Below the pieces are notes generated by a model. That model made no database searches. It saw only the letters and a program-made list of their open reading frames with translations, and was not told the DNA's origin. The translations under genes were made by a program, and so were the position numbers. Below are positions 9,700 to 19,865 of a stretch of DNA of 64,000 nt, one piece after another; within the stretch, counting starts at the first letter, position 1, and each line of letters starts with the position of its first letter. This DNA is from Ceratothoa steindachneri (taxonomy: Eukaryota > Arthropoda > Malacostraca > Isopoda > Cymothoidae), in NCBI GenBank assembly GCA_963969495.1, contig OZ018320.1, positions 71,461,745 to 71,525,744 on the forward strand, in the 5' to 3' direction.

Positions 9700-10963
9700 T
9701 TTTCTTCTCTCTTGATTTTTATGCTTTCTACTTTTATCAATGTTGCGCCACTCGTTGGGACCTGTAGGATATTTAAGTTCTGCAGTTTTGGCTATAGCCT
9801 TCCAACGGGTCTCCTTCAATGACTTTGATAATAATAATGAATAATAATAATTCTAGTTTTAGGTTAACCTGACCTAAAGGTAGGCTTTTATATTTTTGGT
9901 TGCTCATCTTATGGGTAGTGGGAAGGTCCTGTTATTTGTTTGTGCAAAAGTAACCAATTTGTGGGTGCGTGCAGTGTAATGAAGAGTCCTCGTAGCTGAT
10001 GTACTGCTCAAAATCACCCGTATAGAGCATTGTGCGAGAGAAGGTTCCGATATAGTTGACTCGACGGCTAACGGGGACCTTAGGAAGTGGGCAATATCTT
10101 ATGTCCCTGTTGGATTGGTTCTGAAACCATATATTCCTTATAGTTTCTCACGAGGGATATTGCGTTAGGCTGGGCTTACCGAAGGTGTCTTCGTGATCGG
10201 GTAAGAAAATGAGTTCGAAAAGATGCGGCAAAAGAAAATAACTTTATTCTTAAATTGGCCTACTAAAAGGGGCAAGCGGAAACGCCTCGAGTTCTTTGCG
10301 GTCAGGGAGTAGGCTTCTGTTTTACACGAAATATCGAGTCTAAAGGCAGCAGGATTTAGGCGAGTTAACGAGGCTTTGTAACGTTACTAAGGGACTGATT
10401 AATTCTTTGATTACCCGATTCTGATTGACTGATCTTGACTACTGAATTTTTGCCTTAATGATCGAATGAATTAACTGCCGAATTAAATGTCTGTCTTTCG
10501 TATCTTCATATATCAATATATATATATATATATATATATTTTTTACCGTCTCTAAGGGGCATGACATGGACTCGTCCGTGAGGCAGACCCAGTGATCTAA
10601 TTTGTTCGTTACTTCCACCCCTTGGGCTGAGTTTCGACATCTACGTGTACCTGTTGTACCTACATATTTCCCATCTCTCAGTTTTATCTTAATTATAGAG
10701 AATCGCTTGTCTCTTACAATTCTTTGTGAAATTTTGCTAGCTAAAGCCTGTATTTGTTCAGCTTGCCTGTTGTCTCTGTTGTGACCTTTTGGGCTGATAA
10801 TTATTCTCAGCATGCGTATCTTTGTGTGTGTGTGCGAGACTCGTATTTGTTCAGGTGGTGACCTTTGATAGCTGTTTCCAGCGTGCGTATGTTCATGTGT
10901 TTCCGGATGACTCAGACGAACTGATTGCTTCATATATATTTGATAGAGGTAGAATTTGATATG

Positions 10964-11042
<79 letters not shown>

Positions 11043-11318
11043 TGTTTCTTTTTCTAATGCTCTTTGGTTCTTTATTTATTACACGTGGAATGTTATTTCC
11101 TTAATTTATACAAATAGCCAGTTTTAGGAATTGATAAATTCACTGACCGTCCATTTGTGCAGTTCCTCGTTGGGCCTATTAAATCCTGGGTTTGGGGGCC
11201 ACTGGCCTACCTATTTTACAACATGAGCCCCACAAACTATCTCTCTACCGCCAGAAGATTTAAAAAAAAATGTAATCTCCGAATCGAACACATTCACGGG
11301 AAACAAAATTACCACATA
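9700..11318. other. Non-coding stretch with AT microsatellites
   Basis: I see no coding signal. Short ATA/TAATAA repeats lie at 9828-9852. Dinucleotide TA tracts lie at about 10514-10540 and 10972-11040, the latter nearly 70 bp. A TG-rich patch is near 10820. The ORFs here are low complexity or lack family resemblance. The end of this stretch is the left flank of the Polinton insertion. Confidence 0.6.
10972..11040. repeat. (TA)n microsatellite
   Basis: Near-perfect alternating TA tract. Confidence 0.95.
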
Positions 11319-11324
11319 GAGCGT
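11319..11324. other. Target-site duplication GAGCGT, left
   Basis: GAGCGT immediately precedes the left terminus of the Polinton and recurs perfectly right after its other terminus. Six bases is the known Polinton/Maverick target duplication length. Confidence 0.9.
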
Positions 11325-11895
11325 AGCAGTATTGCTGGGCGAGGTCCGAGTCTTCCTCCTCCAAGCCTTGGTCAGTGTGGTGAGATATCCGAGTCCCCCT
11401 CCCAATCATTGGTCAGTGTGGTGAGGTCCGAGTCTCCCCCCGCAAGCCTTGGTCACTGAGGTGAGGTCCGAGTCTCTCCCTCCACTACCCCCACCCCCTT
11501 ACCATGTTGTTGATGGAACCTGAGTCCCCCCCCCCCCAACCCCAAGCCTTGGTCAGGGACCTTTTTATAGGAATCTCAGTCTGGGCGCACACACACTTTT
11601 TAGATATCAGACGATTGTTTGTCGCCGAGGCCAAAAAAAGCTCCCCAACCCCGTCTCCCTACGATCTGTGACACATGCGACATTTTCACATATCGAAAGA
11701 TTTAATCAAAAGATTACTAATGTCTAGACCATATTTAACATATCTGGCATCAGGGAATGAAGAGACAAAGATCGCTTGTTTGCTTATCACCCTGGATGAA
11801 AAAGTTCCAAAACTCCCCCCCCCCCACACCTACACCACCACACACTCTCAGCTGTTTCTAATGGACCTTTTCCCCTCCAAACTTCATTTGTTTGT
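11325..11895 (+). repeat. Polinton left terminal inverted repeat
   Basis: Aligns by eye as inverted repeat with 35027-35557 over most of its length. The outer part holds three to four ~60-bp subrepeats built on GAGGTCCGAGTC and CCAAGCCTTGGTCAGTG. The inner part holds a short open frame (11675-11929) whose core, DLIKRLLMSRPYLTYL, is also readable in the right copy. A partial further copy of the CCTTGGTCAGTGACC segment lies at about 11970-12000, followed by CA repeats to 12060. Confidence 0.9.
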
Positions 11896-12138
11896 CCTGG
11901 GTGAGGCCCTGAAGCCTTGGTATCGATAGGGCGCAGGTGGGCATAGGTGCCCCCCACTACCCCCCTTTACCCCAAGCCTTGGTCAGTGACCTTTTCATAG
12001 AAATCTCAGACTCCGCGCACACACACACACACACATACACCACACACACACACACCACACACATGGAAATAGATCAGTAGGGCGCTTTTGAATTACCATG
12101 CAATATTATGCATTTTCTTGTACCCGCATAACATTGGA

Positions 12139-12378
12139 GTTGCCGCCTAACCTTTTACAATCCTTTAATTGGTCCATCGTTGCTGCTTAACCTTTTAGAA
12201 TCCTTTAATTGGTCCTTCGTTGCCGCTTAACCTTTTGCAATCCTTTAATTGGTCCGTCGTTGCTGCTTAACCTTTTATAATCTTTTAATTGGTCCGTCGT
12301 TGCTGCTTAACCTTTTACAATCCTTTAATTGGTCCGTCGTTGCCGCTTAACCTTTTGCAATCCTTTAATTGGTCCGTC
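12139..12378 (+). repeat. Six tandem 40-bp repeats next to Polinton TIR
   Basis: Six exact-length 40-bp units beginning GTTGCTGCTTAACCTTTT and ending AATTGGTCCGTC, with a few substitutions between units. No spacers, so not CRISPR. They lie between the left TIR and the first gene. A role in replication or transcription is only inference. Confidence 0.92.
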
Positions 12379-12416
12379 TAGTTGACATCTTTTAAATTAT
12401 TTGTCGCTAAACCTCT

Positions 12417-13012
12417 TTGTGTTCCACACGTTCTAAGATGATCCTCCATCCACACCGTATCACACCCAGACCTGGTAAATATTTTGCAACCGAAGATGTG
12501 TGTGGATCGGATTATAAATTTAGCCCAGACTATTCATTTCCGGTTGATTTCTTCGTTTATTTTCGTCGACTTATTCATGAACACCCAATTGATCGGAGTG
12601 ACTTTCTCTATAGCGGTCAGTCCAACCCCCTTTCAACTACACTAACGAAAAAGAGGTACTTGAACATCTCCAGTTTATGGATTTAGAAGAATTAATCATC
12701 GGTGAAAAATTTAAAAATGAGCTTATGGACCAGTTTTTCTTTGTAGAAGGCCTATCCGATCGTCACAATACATGGGTGGATAAGTTTTTATGCATATTAC
12801 ATTCTAACCTGGTGAATTATAGCGAGAAAGTAGTGAACATTGCTATATTTGACACTAAAACCATGTTACTTCGCTTTCTCTCGTGGTATTCCCATCAACT
12901 CACTGATATGATGAAAATCAAGATTGAAGAGGCAAGAATGAAAGATTTCTCATTCTCGCAAGATCAAGAAAATGTGATGAGTTATTTTGTAGACAAAATA
13001 AAACGATGGTAG
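12417..13012 (+). pseudogene. Polinton-associated unknown ORF, frameshifted
   Basis: Two overlapping frames (12417-12686 and 12677-13012). The downstream frame stays open upstream of its ATG to about 12630, right where the first frame loses sense. I read them as one gene of about 195 codons broken by one shift at the C5 run at 12626-12630. The product is rich in aromatic and charged residues, has no signal peptide or clear membrane segment, and matches no family I recognise. Its place between TIR and polB inside the element makes it a Polinton accessory gene. Confidence 0.5.
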
Positions 13013-13452
13013 TATAACACATATTATTTCATCTTTATTTTATTCATATTAATCAGAGAATACTCGTATGATTCTACAAAATAAAGCATTGGTAGTATAA
13101 CACGTATTATTTCATCTTTATTTTATTGATATTGATCAGATAATATTATTAATGATTAACAAAAATTATGTACATAAAGAGCTAATAATAGCTGGCAGAG
13201 ATTTAATGTATAGTGACCGAAAGGTATGGTTCGATAACTCCCTGGGAGTTCAATGCGTTTACGAAAGATTTATCTAAAAATCTTTTCCCCTCTCACCTCT
13301 TTCACTCCACCGTATTCATCGGCTCTGAAACCCGTAAATAGTACAGGGATGTGACTATCATCATCGACTTCAACTAGACGTTTCACAGTATCGTAGGTTA
13401 TTATATCCTTCGTCTGAGTGATGATGGTTTATCTTTTAGTATGAAGTATATA

Positions 13453-14388
13453 CGAGGGGCGGTCAATAAGTTTTGCAATTCGGATATAAGGAAACGAGAT
13501 ATGAGGAAAAGGTCTATTATTTTTCAATATAACTACCCTCGACTTCAATGAACTTGCGCCACTTGTCCCTGAGGCTTCGAATTCCCGACAACCAGAAATC
13601 TCCCGACTGCTGTTCAATCCACTCCTGGACGGCGAGATGGGCATCTTCATCATCCCCAAACCGGCGTCCACGCAGTGCAGCCTTGAGCTGGCGGAATAAA
13701 AAAGAGATGCTAGAGGCCAGATCTGGACTGTAGGGGGGGGGGGATGGTTGAAGCTCCTCGAATCCGCACTCGTGCAGGGCACCTTGTGCAACTCTGGCAT
13801 TGTGGACTTTGACGACGTTGAAGTCGATCATGGGGCGTGAAGTTTCTAGGGACACAACGGGCAGAGACCTTGGTCATGGCCAAAATTTCATGGATGATGT
13901 TGATAACACTTCCATGTGATATTCCAAGTTATCGCTCGATTTCTTCGACCTTCACTCGTCGATTTTTGAGGATCTTCCTCTCCACACGGGCCACATTGTC
14001 CTCGTTGGTCACGTCTGACGGGCGTCCTGGACGGGGGTCATCTTCAAGGGACTCACGACCATGGCGGAACTCCCTATTCCAGCGAGCAATGTTTGCATAG
14101 GAAGGGGCGGTGTCGGTGTACACTTCAACTATGCGTTCATTGATCTCTTTTGCATTCTTGCCTTCCTTGGTCCAAAATTTGATCACTGCGCGGTGCTCAA
14201 CCTTCTCCATTGTTGAAAAATTTGTGACTGACGATCTGCGATTAGCTACTGCTTCTTAAATAGACGAGGCAGGAACATGCGGTTGCTGGTCCTGACTTGT
14301 CATAACTTGTCCTAACACCCTCACAAACAGCCATCCCCTTTCCTCTATTTTGCCCTACCGATTCGCAAAACTTATTGACCGCCCCTCG
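13453..14388 (-). mobile_element. Mariner deletion derivative, copy 1 (in polB)
   Basis: 936-bp element flanked by TA on both sides (13451-13452 and 14389-14390). Inverted ends read CGAGGGGCGGTCAATAAG and extend through TTTTGC. The interior is a transposase gene lacking its middle. Same ends and same internal deletion as the copy at 28590-29522, so the deletion happened once before both insertions. Confidence 0.92.
13517..14210 (-). pseudogene. Mariner transposase, internally deleted
   Basis: The N-terminal helix-turn-helix half is open at 13929-14210 and has EFRHGRESLEDDPRPGRPS. After a stop at 13926-13928 the frame continues to TPHDR and then jumps straight to the distal block beginning NARVAQG. 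The normal ~180-residue middle with the first two catalytic Asp residues is missing. The C-terminal frame (13517-13855) is shifted relative to the N-terminus. The third Asp region, expected as APSDYFLF, reads ASSISFLF. No transposase activity is possible. Confidence 0.88.
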
Positions 14389-17300
14389 TACTTCAACCCA
14401 CTCGTCGTTTGGATACGTACCGAAAAGGATTTGGTACCCGTTGAGCAGAATGAATTTCCATACGCCTCGGCACCGTACATATCTTTGATCTCATCGGTGA
14501 GATCACCTAGGAATTCTCCAAGTCGAGGTTGTGTGTGATCTTTCATAGCAATGAAGATGACACTGTCTGTGTCACAGCCCTCAACCGTTTACTCAACGAG
14601 TCCAAGAGGCCATAGAGCTTGACTCGAGTACAGGCGGTTACGAATGCTGCAATTGGAAGATTCGTTACGTGGGATTCAACTTCTACATGTTCAGCATTCT
14701 CCACTTTCGTGATGTATGCATTGCCAACTACATCCAACGAGTTCACAATGAAGTCGTCATTTTTGATCAGCTCGATTACCTCATGATCCGAAGCACATAT
14801 GACCTTTTTCATACCGCGAATCTTCTGAGCGAATTTTCCCCATAGACTGTAAAAGGAAGAAAATATGATCAAGATTATAATGTTTTTTGTATTATTATTA
14901 TTATCGACTTCAATTTTCTATCATTATTATTATCATTATCGCCTTCAAGTTTGAGAAATTATTGACTTCATATTCGTTGTACAATGTGATAATATTTTTA
15001 AAAATTACATTTTGAATGTAATATACTAATACATAAAAAACTAATCGAAGGAAGAAATCTTTACCTGTTTAGACAGAGCTTTGATCTAAAACGCTTTCCA
15101 GGATTAATTTCAATGTTGTCTAATTGTATTTTTATCCCCTCAGCCTGATTCATCCTCATCACACATTCCATTTTCTCCTTCTCTCCAACCACTCCTCGTG
15201 GGATTTAAAAGCTTCTATTTTTTCTTCTAGAAATGTTTTTATATACCCATGCGAACAAAACATTCCCTTTTTCAAACTCCCAATACTCGTAAATTTTCTT
15301 GATCTTATACTTCTTTGCCAGGGCAAGTTTTAGTTCCGGGGTGGTGTACACTCCGCAAATCATACGCTGCTTTTCAGAGTGAAGTTTTGCTGAGCGCATG
15401 TGGTACATAGTATGAAAGTAAGTTTACTCTCTATGGATTGAGGAAGAACTGGAATATAAAGATCATTAGGGGGGAGAACATCAACTTTCACGATACTGAA
15501 ATATGTCTCATTCATACCATCGATAAAATATTGAATAAACAGAATTTCTCGCACATATACGCAACGCCGAGGTGATCTTATGGATATGAATTGTTTTTCA
15601 TGCAGTATGGATATAAGGAGCAAAAATCGACATAATGTATTTTCACACCTTTGGTTGGTGGGTAGTATAATATAAATGGGTTACATCTGCCGCCAAAAAG
15701 TGCGCTCCCCATATTTAATACACCATTCACTACATTGGGGAAAATTCTATTAACTATCTCACGTCGTCCTGGAATGGTTGGCATCATGGTTTCAAATTCA
15801 CACTCCCAGAGAATGCTAACTGTATTTACTACTGAGAATTCGATCACTCTCAATTGTGTGGTAGTAGCGGTCCAACGACCCACGTCCACTAATGGAAACA
15901 TCTTGTTTGAGATTACAGTCCTCTTTCTGACACCCATGCGAATAACATCCATGAAAGAGAAACACGGTTCCTCCTCCTGATGGTGAAAAACTGTCAGAGA
16001 AAAAGACTCTCCCACCAACAGAAGGAATTCGCTCACCACCGTTCCTTGCATGGAACCAATATATAAAGCTAAAGTATGAATGATGCTTCTTTTTTATAGG
16101 TTTCTATGTCATAATACACTGCATTCCATTTCTTGACCACCGACTTCTTCGACCTATTCATCCAGCACATATGCTTTGCTCCATCCGCTTTATAGTATGT
16201 TAAACATTTTGAACAGAACAACTTCTCACACTCGTGTCGTCTCGTCCAGTTTACACCATGCATGATTATACAATTACATCTACGACAACTCCAAATTTTC
16301 ACACAAGTATGTAGCTTTGTGTGCCTGTTAAAACACGGTTGGTTGTAGAATGTCCGATTGCACTCATTACATAAAATATCTATATTTCTTTCTCCATCAC
16401 AATGCCCAAGACACTGACTACACACCCCTTAACAATCTTTTAAATGCGCCATTACGTTGTCATGGAACGTGTAACAAGAAAACACATACTGTGATTAAAA
16501 AGAAGTATCTTGTTTTTTAATATATTTATCATTAATGTTTAGAATTGGATAATAGGTTTCACCTTCAAAACCAATGAATAGGAGTGGGGCTGATTTTTCA
16601 GGATATGTTGGTTGATGAAGTAATTTGAATTTGCGTTCATCCCTTGTAGCCGTAAATACGAGGATCCTGCATTTAAGCTCGCGTTGTATTAAGAAGAACT
16701 GATTTACAGTGACAAGCTCTTCGTACCCGAGATTGCATTTTCTTGCCAACTCCTGAGCTTCTTTTGTTATTGTCGGAAGCCAGAAGTTTTTTCAAAGAAC
16801 ATTCTCCTTCATTTTTCTTGCGATGACTGAAGAAACAATTTCTACGGTTTCTATATATGTTATGTTAATCAAATCGAACATTCAATGGCATTATAGCATG
16901 GCCTGCAGGAATCCTATAAATACGAACCACGAGATTGAAAGTTCCAAATTCTGCCTGCAGACTGGAATCGTCCCATGATATAATCAAATAGTGTAGATTC
17001 ACGCAGTCGAACGAATGAGATGTGTAAATAGATCGTATTACCGGTTGCATCCGTAATTCCCAAAACTTATATTTACACGATAATCACTCTCCTGAATCCA
17101 TTGCAGATTCAATATATATCGTGATAGCTCATGCATTACTCGACGAAGTCCAGCTTCTTCTAGTTTATCCACAATTACACGGTAGAAAATGATCAGAAGG
17201 TTTGCATGTCTGTTTTATTTTAAGGGCATAATTTTTACACGAGAATAATTTTCTCTTTGCTGCAAAGGATTTTCTTGCGTATGAAGGTACGAAGTTTTAC

Positions 17301-17874
17301 ACAGTTCATTTACTTCTCCCTTCAAAAAACGAATGGTGTTGTTACATGATATATCTTGTATATTTGAACGTTCACCTTCTAGTCAAGTACTATATCTTCA
17401 TCGTCGGATCTCAGTGTAAGACACCGTAGATATTGTTACGAACGTCAGATATTCTTTTTCAATGAAAAACTTTATCACCCCCATCATCATCGTCGTCGTC
17501 TACTTCATTAGACACACTAGTTGGAGCAGAATTTAATATGGGTAAAATTTCACCGCTGACACCTTCACTCGATGAGGGGTTGGGTAAAGAGGAAGAGGTT
17601 GGCTTGTTTCAGTAGATCCGCTTTTATTTTGCAGGAGGAATAAACATAATTTTTGATGAACTAAAAAAGAGAGAAAAAAGATTTTGTATATAGTTATCTG
17701 AAAGAAGTTTGCTCATTCATTATACCAAAGGAGAGCATCAATAAAGGAAGTATTAAAAAAAATAATTTGTAGAGAAAAGATTTTGTATATGGTTATCTGA
17801 AAAAAGTTGGCTCACTCATTATACAAAGGAAAGTATGAGTGAAGGAAGTGTGAAAATTTTTAATTTATACCCCC

Positions 17875-18476
17875 ATGTACTTCATTCATCATTGGGCCGA
17901 TGTCTAGCGGAAAAACCCAATTCCTATTACGTATAGTCTGAAATAGAGATAAAATGTTTACTCAACACGTTGATAGAATCATCTGGTGTTACACTGTATG
18001 GCAGAAAGACTATGAAGAATTTAAAAGTGAAGTAATGTTTCATGAAGGTATGTATGATGTGCATCTTTGGATGGAAGAAGTCATACACTTCTCATTTTAC
18101 ATTGACCTCACACCATAAGAATATCTTTATATTCCTAGTGGCCTCAAATCTATTTTATAAAAATTCTTATATGCGAGATATTGCCTTAAATTGCCACAAT
18201 CTAGTTTTATTTAGCCAGAGGAGAGACATCCCCCAGATAAATATATTCGCTGGCCAAATAATGCTTGAGGAACGGAGCAGCTGTATGAGAATATATAAAG
18301 AAGACTTCTCAAAGCCCTATGGGTATTTGCTCTGCGACTTCATTCCGAGAAACACTACGATTTTCATTACGGACAGGAATATTTCCAAACGAAATCGAGA
18401 GCTTATATCTTTCAAGAATGAGTCATATAATGTAAAGATACGCGTATCTATTCCATACGTTCCCCAAACTCTCTAA
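17875..18476 (+). pseudogene. Polinton packaging ATPase (FtsK/HerA type)
   Basis: Walker A is plain at about 17893-17917: GPMSSGKTQF. A TGA follows at 17938-17940 and the frame shifts more than once. The open frame 18042-18476 carries the conserved distal half: SNLFYKNSYMRDIALN, FSQRRDIPQI and FSKPYGYLLCDF. The region expected to hold Walker B appears lost or unreadable near 18100. This family pumps genomic DNA into capsids in adenovirus-like and Polinton-like systems. It is divergent from polB on the opposite strand, as commonly seen in Polintons. Clearly inactive. Confidence 0.78.
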
Positions 18477-18477
18477 A

Positions 18478-18791
18478 AAGATGAAAAAATCAATCATAGC
18501 AAGCATGGATAGTGATTTTGTCAAATGTATATGTGAAATGTGTCTTAATCTAATAAAAGGTAATGTTCCTATGACATCATCGTAGAAACAAATGATATCA
18601 CGATTCAAACGATTGATACGTATGTTAGCTCGGAAGCCAGCTTATATACGTCTAAAGAAAAAAACTAATAAATCAGCGTGGAGGATCATTTCTACTGATC
18701 TTATTCTCTATTCTAGCACCTATCCTCTCCAACCTTATAGGATGAAAAAACTATTGTTTATCTCGAAAAAGAGATTGAAGTACCCTTAAAC
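18478..18791 (+). pseudogene. Small conserved Polinton gene after ATPase
   Basis: A short basic protein frame starts at 18481 directly behind the ATPase and is interrupted by one TAG at 18583-18585. The ORF then continues at 18592-18789 with KRLIRMLARKP and many Lys/Arg. The pattern 'cysteine-containing helix, GNVP, then basic helix' recalls a short basic protein that I remember from other Polintons in this position. Function unknown. Identification rests on memory of the pattern and position, so moderate confidence. Confidence 0.45.
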
Positions 18792-18873
18792 TTAATCCCA
18801 CCACAAGAAAGACTTTTATCTTTGGAGAGGGAGTCGACTACTATAGTAAATAAATAACACACCCCAACAGATA

Positions 18874-18877
18874 GACT
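18874..18877. other. Element X copy A left target duplication GACT
   Basis: GACT precedes X at 18874-18877 and follows it at 26019-26022. Confidence 0.75.
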
Positions 18878-18946
18878 TGTGGGGGTCGAACAAGGTAAAC
18901 ATTCGTTTGAAAATTTTAAACGGTTTACACATTGAACTTTATAAAT

Positions 18947-19172
18947 AGGAAGATAAACTTCCTGCTTTTTAGTATTTCTCTTTCGTAATTAAGAAGATAA
19001 GCTTCCTGCTTTTTTAGTATTTCTCTTTCGCAAATAAGAAGATAAACTTCCCGCCTTTTTAGTATTTCTCTTTCGTAAATAGGAAGATAAACTTCCCGCT
19101 TTTTAGTATTTTTCTTTCGTAAATAAGAAGATAAACCTACTGCTTTGTAGTATTTCTCTTTCGTAAATATGA
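18947..19172 (+). repeat. 44-45-bp minisatellite in X
   Basis: Five units with AGATAAACTTCC starting at steps of 44, 45, 45 and 44 bp, each containing TTTAGTATTTCTCTTTCG. Copy B of X keeps only two to three units (43320-43425). The minus-strand ORF across it is a by-product of the repeat. Confidence 0.88.
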
Positions 19173-19212
19173 AGTTAAACTCACCAGTATGCAATACTAT
19201 TCTATGGGTCAG

Positions 19213-19355
19213 CTATACGTGGCTCCGTACAAAATAGATCTTGTTCTTGAAGTCCCCGTGGGGACTACCCTCGCCTTTTCCTCCTTTGCCGGCTGTGAAC
19301 TTTTCGGTAAGCTTAATTTTCTTATAGATTTCTTCCAAGTCTAAAAATTCGGAAA
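19213..19355 (-). pseudogene. X antisense coding-like segment (AGKGGK)
   Basis: On the minus strand an open stretch reads LDLEEIYKKIKLTEKF then TAGKGGKGEG and ends at a TAG at 19213-19215. Copy B has the same frame, longer (43316-43626), and a diverged third version lies at about 25380-25470 (AGKGGNVEGKSPP). Protein-level similarity between three copies suggests a once-coding exon. I do not recognise the family. The LINE A and LINE B 3' ends both abut the first codons of this segment. Confidence 0.4.
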
Positions 19356-19865
19356 TTGATTATGATTATGATTTATTAAAGCAATAAATATACAATAAGT
19401 TTTTCCATTTTATAAATATTAAAATAAAAATAAATACATATATGTAAAATGAAACAATATATAGGTGTAGTGGTGAAGTTATATTTTTTGAAAATTTAGC
19501 GGAGAAGAGTAAGAGTAAACTGTAAGTATGAGTAGGAAAACAGATTCTCCCGGAATCAACGGGGAGGTCAACTTATTAGCGCTATATATTGTTTTGAAAG
19601 AATATATGAGATCATTTCATTTCATTTTGTGTATAGAAAGAACAGAGAGGGACTGCTGTAACACGGCAGTCGGGTAGTCAGAGAGGAGCGTTGCGGAAAA
19701 TAATTAAGAAAGGGACAGCGAGAGTAGATAGGTCGGTGGCTATACACCGAAGCGAGGTGTTGTAGTGAGGGTGTAGGTTATGTGGTAATTGACTGGGCGA
19801 GGGTTGGGGGCAAGTCAGGGGGGGGAGGCTGACAGTCCATCCGGAAACGCGTTATTCACGATGCC

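Larger units (their letters stand above)
13205..17250 (-). pseudogene. Polinton protein-primed DNA polymerase B
   Basis: Read on the minus strand. An N-terminal region near 16865-17050 has FNLVVRIYRIPAGH. A Cys/His zinc cluster at 16150-16425 leads into the exonuclease I motif YYDIET near 16095. Polymerase motif A is VDFCSLYP near 15590. The Polinton-typical VLPPNDLYIPVLP is near 15460. Motif B includes SLWGKFAQK near 14830 and motif C is DTDS near 14570. The C-terminus is LPGSYRTIPFGHY near 13230. A mariner (13453-14388) splits the gene between motif C and the C-terminus, and several frameshifts break it, one just before DTDS. Without the mariner the span is about 3.1 kb, normal for this protein of roughly 1000-1100 residues. 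It would have replicated the element by protein priming. Confidence 0.85.

Noticed and set aside
12139..12378. CRISPR-like array
   Set aside because: Units are directly adjacent with no unique spacers; the context is a eukaryotic transposon.
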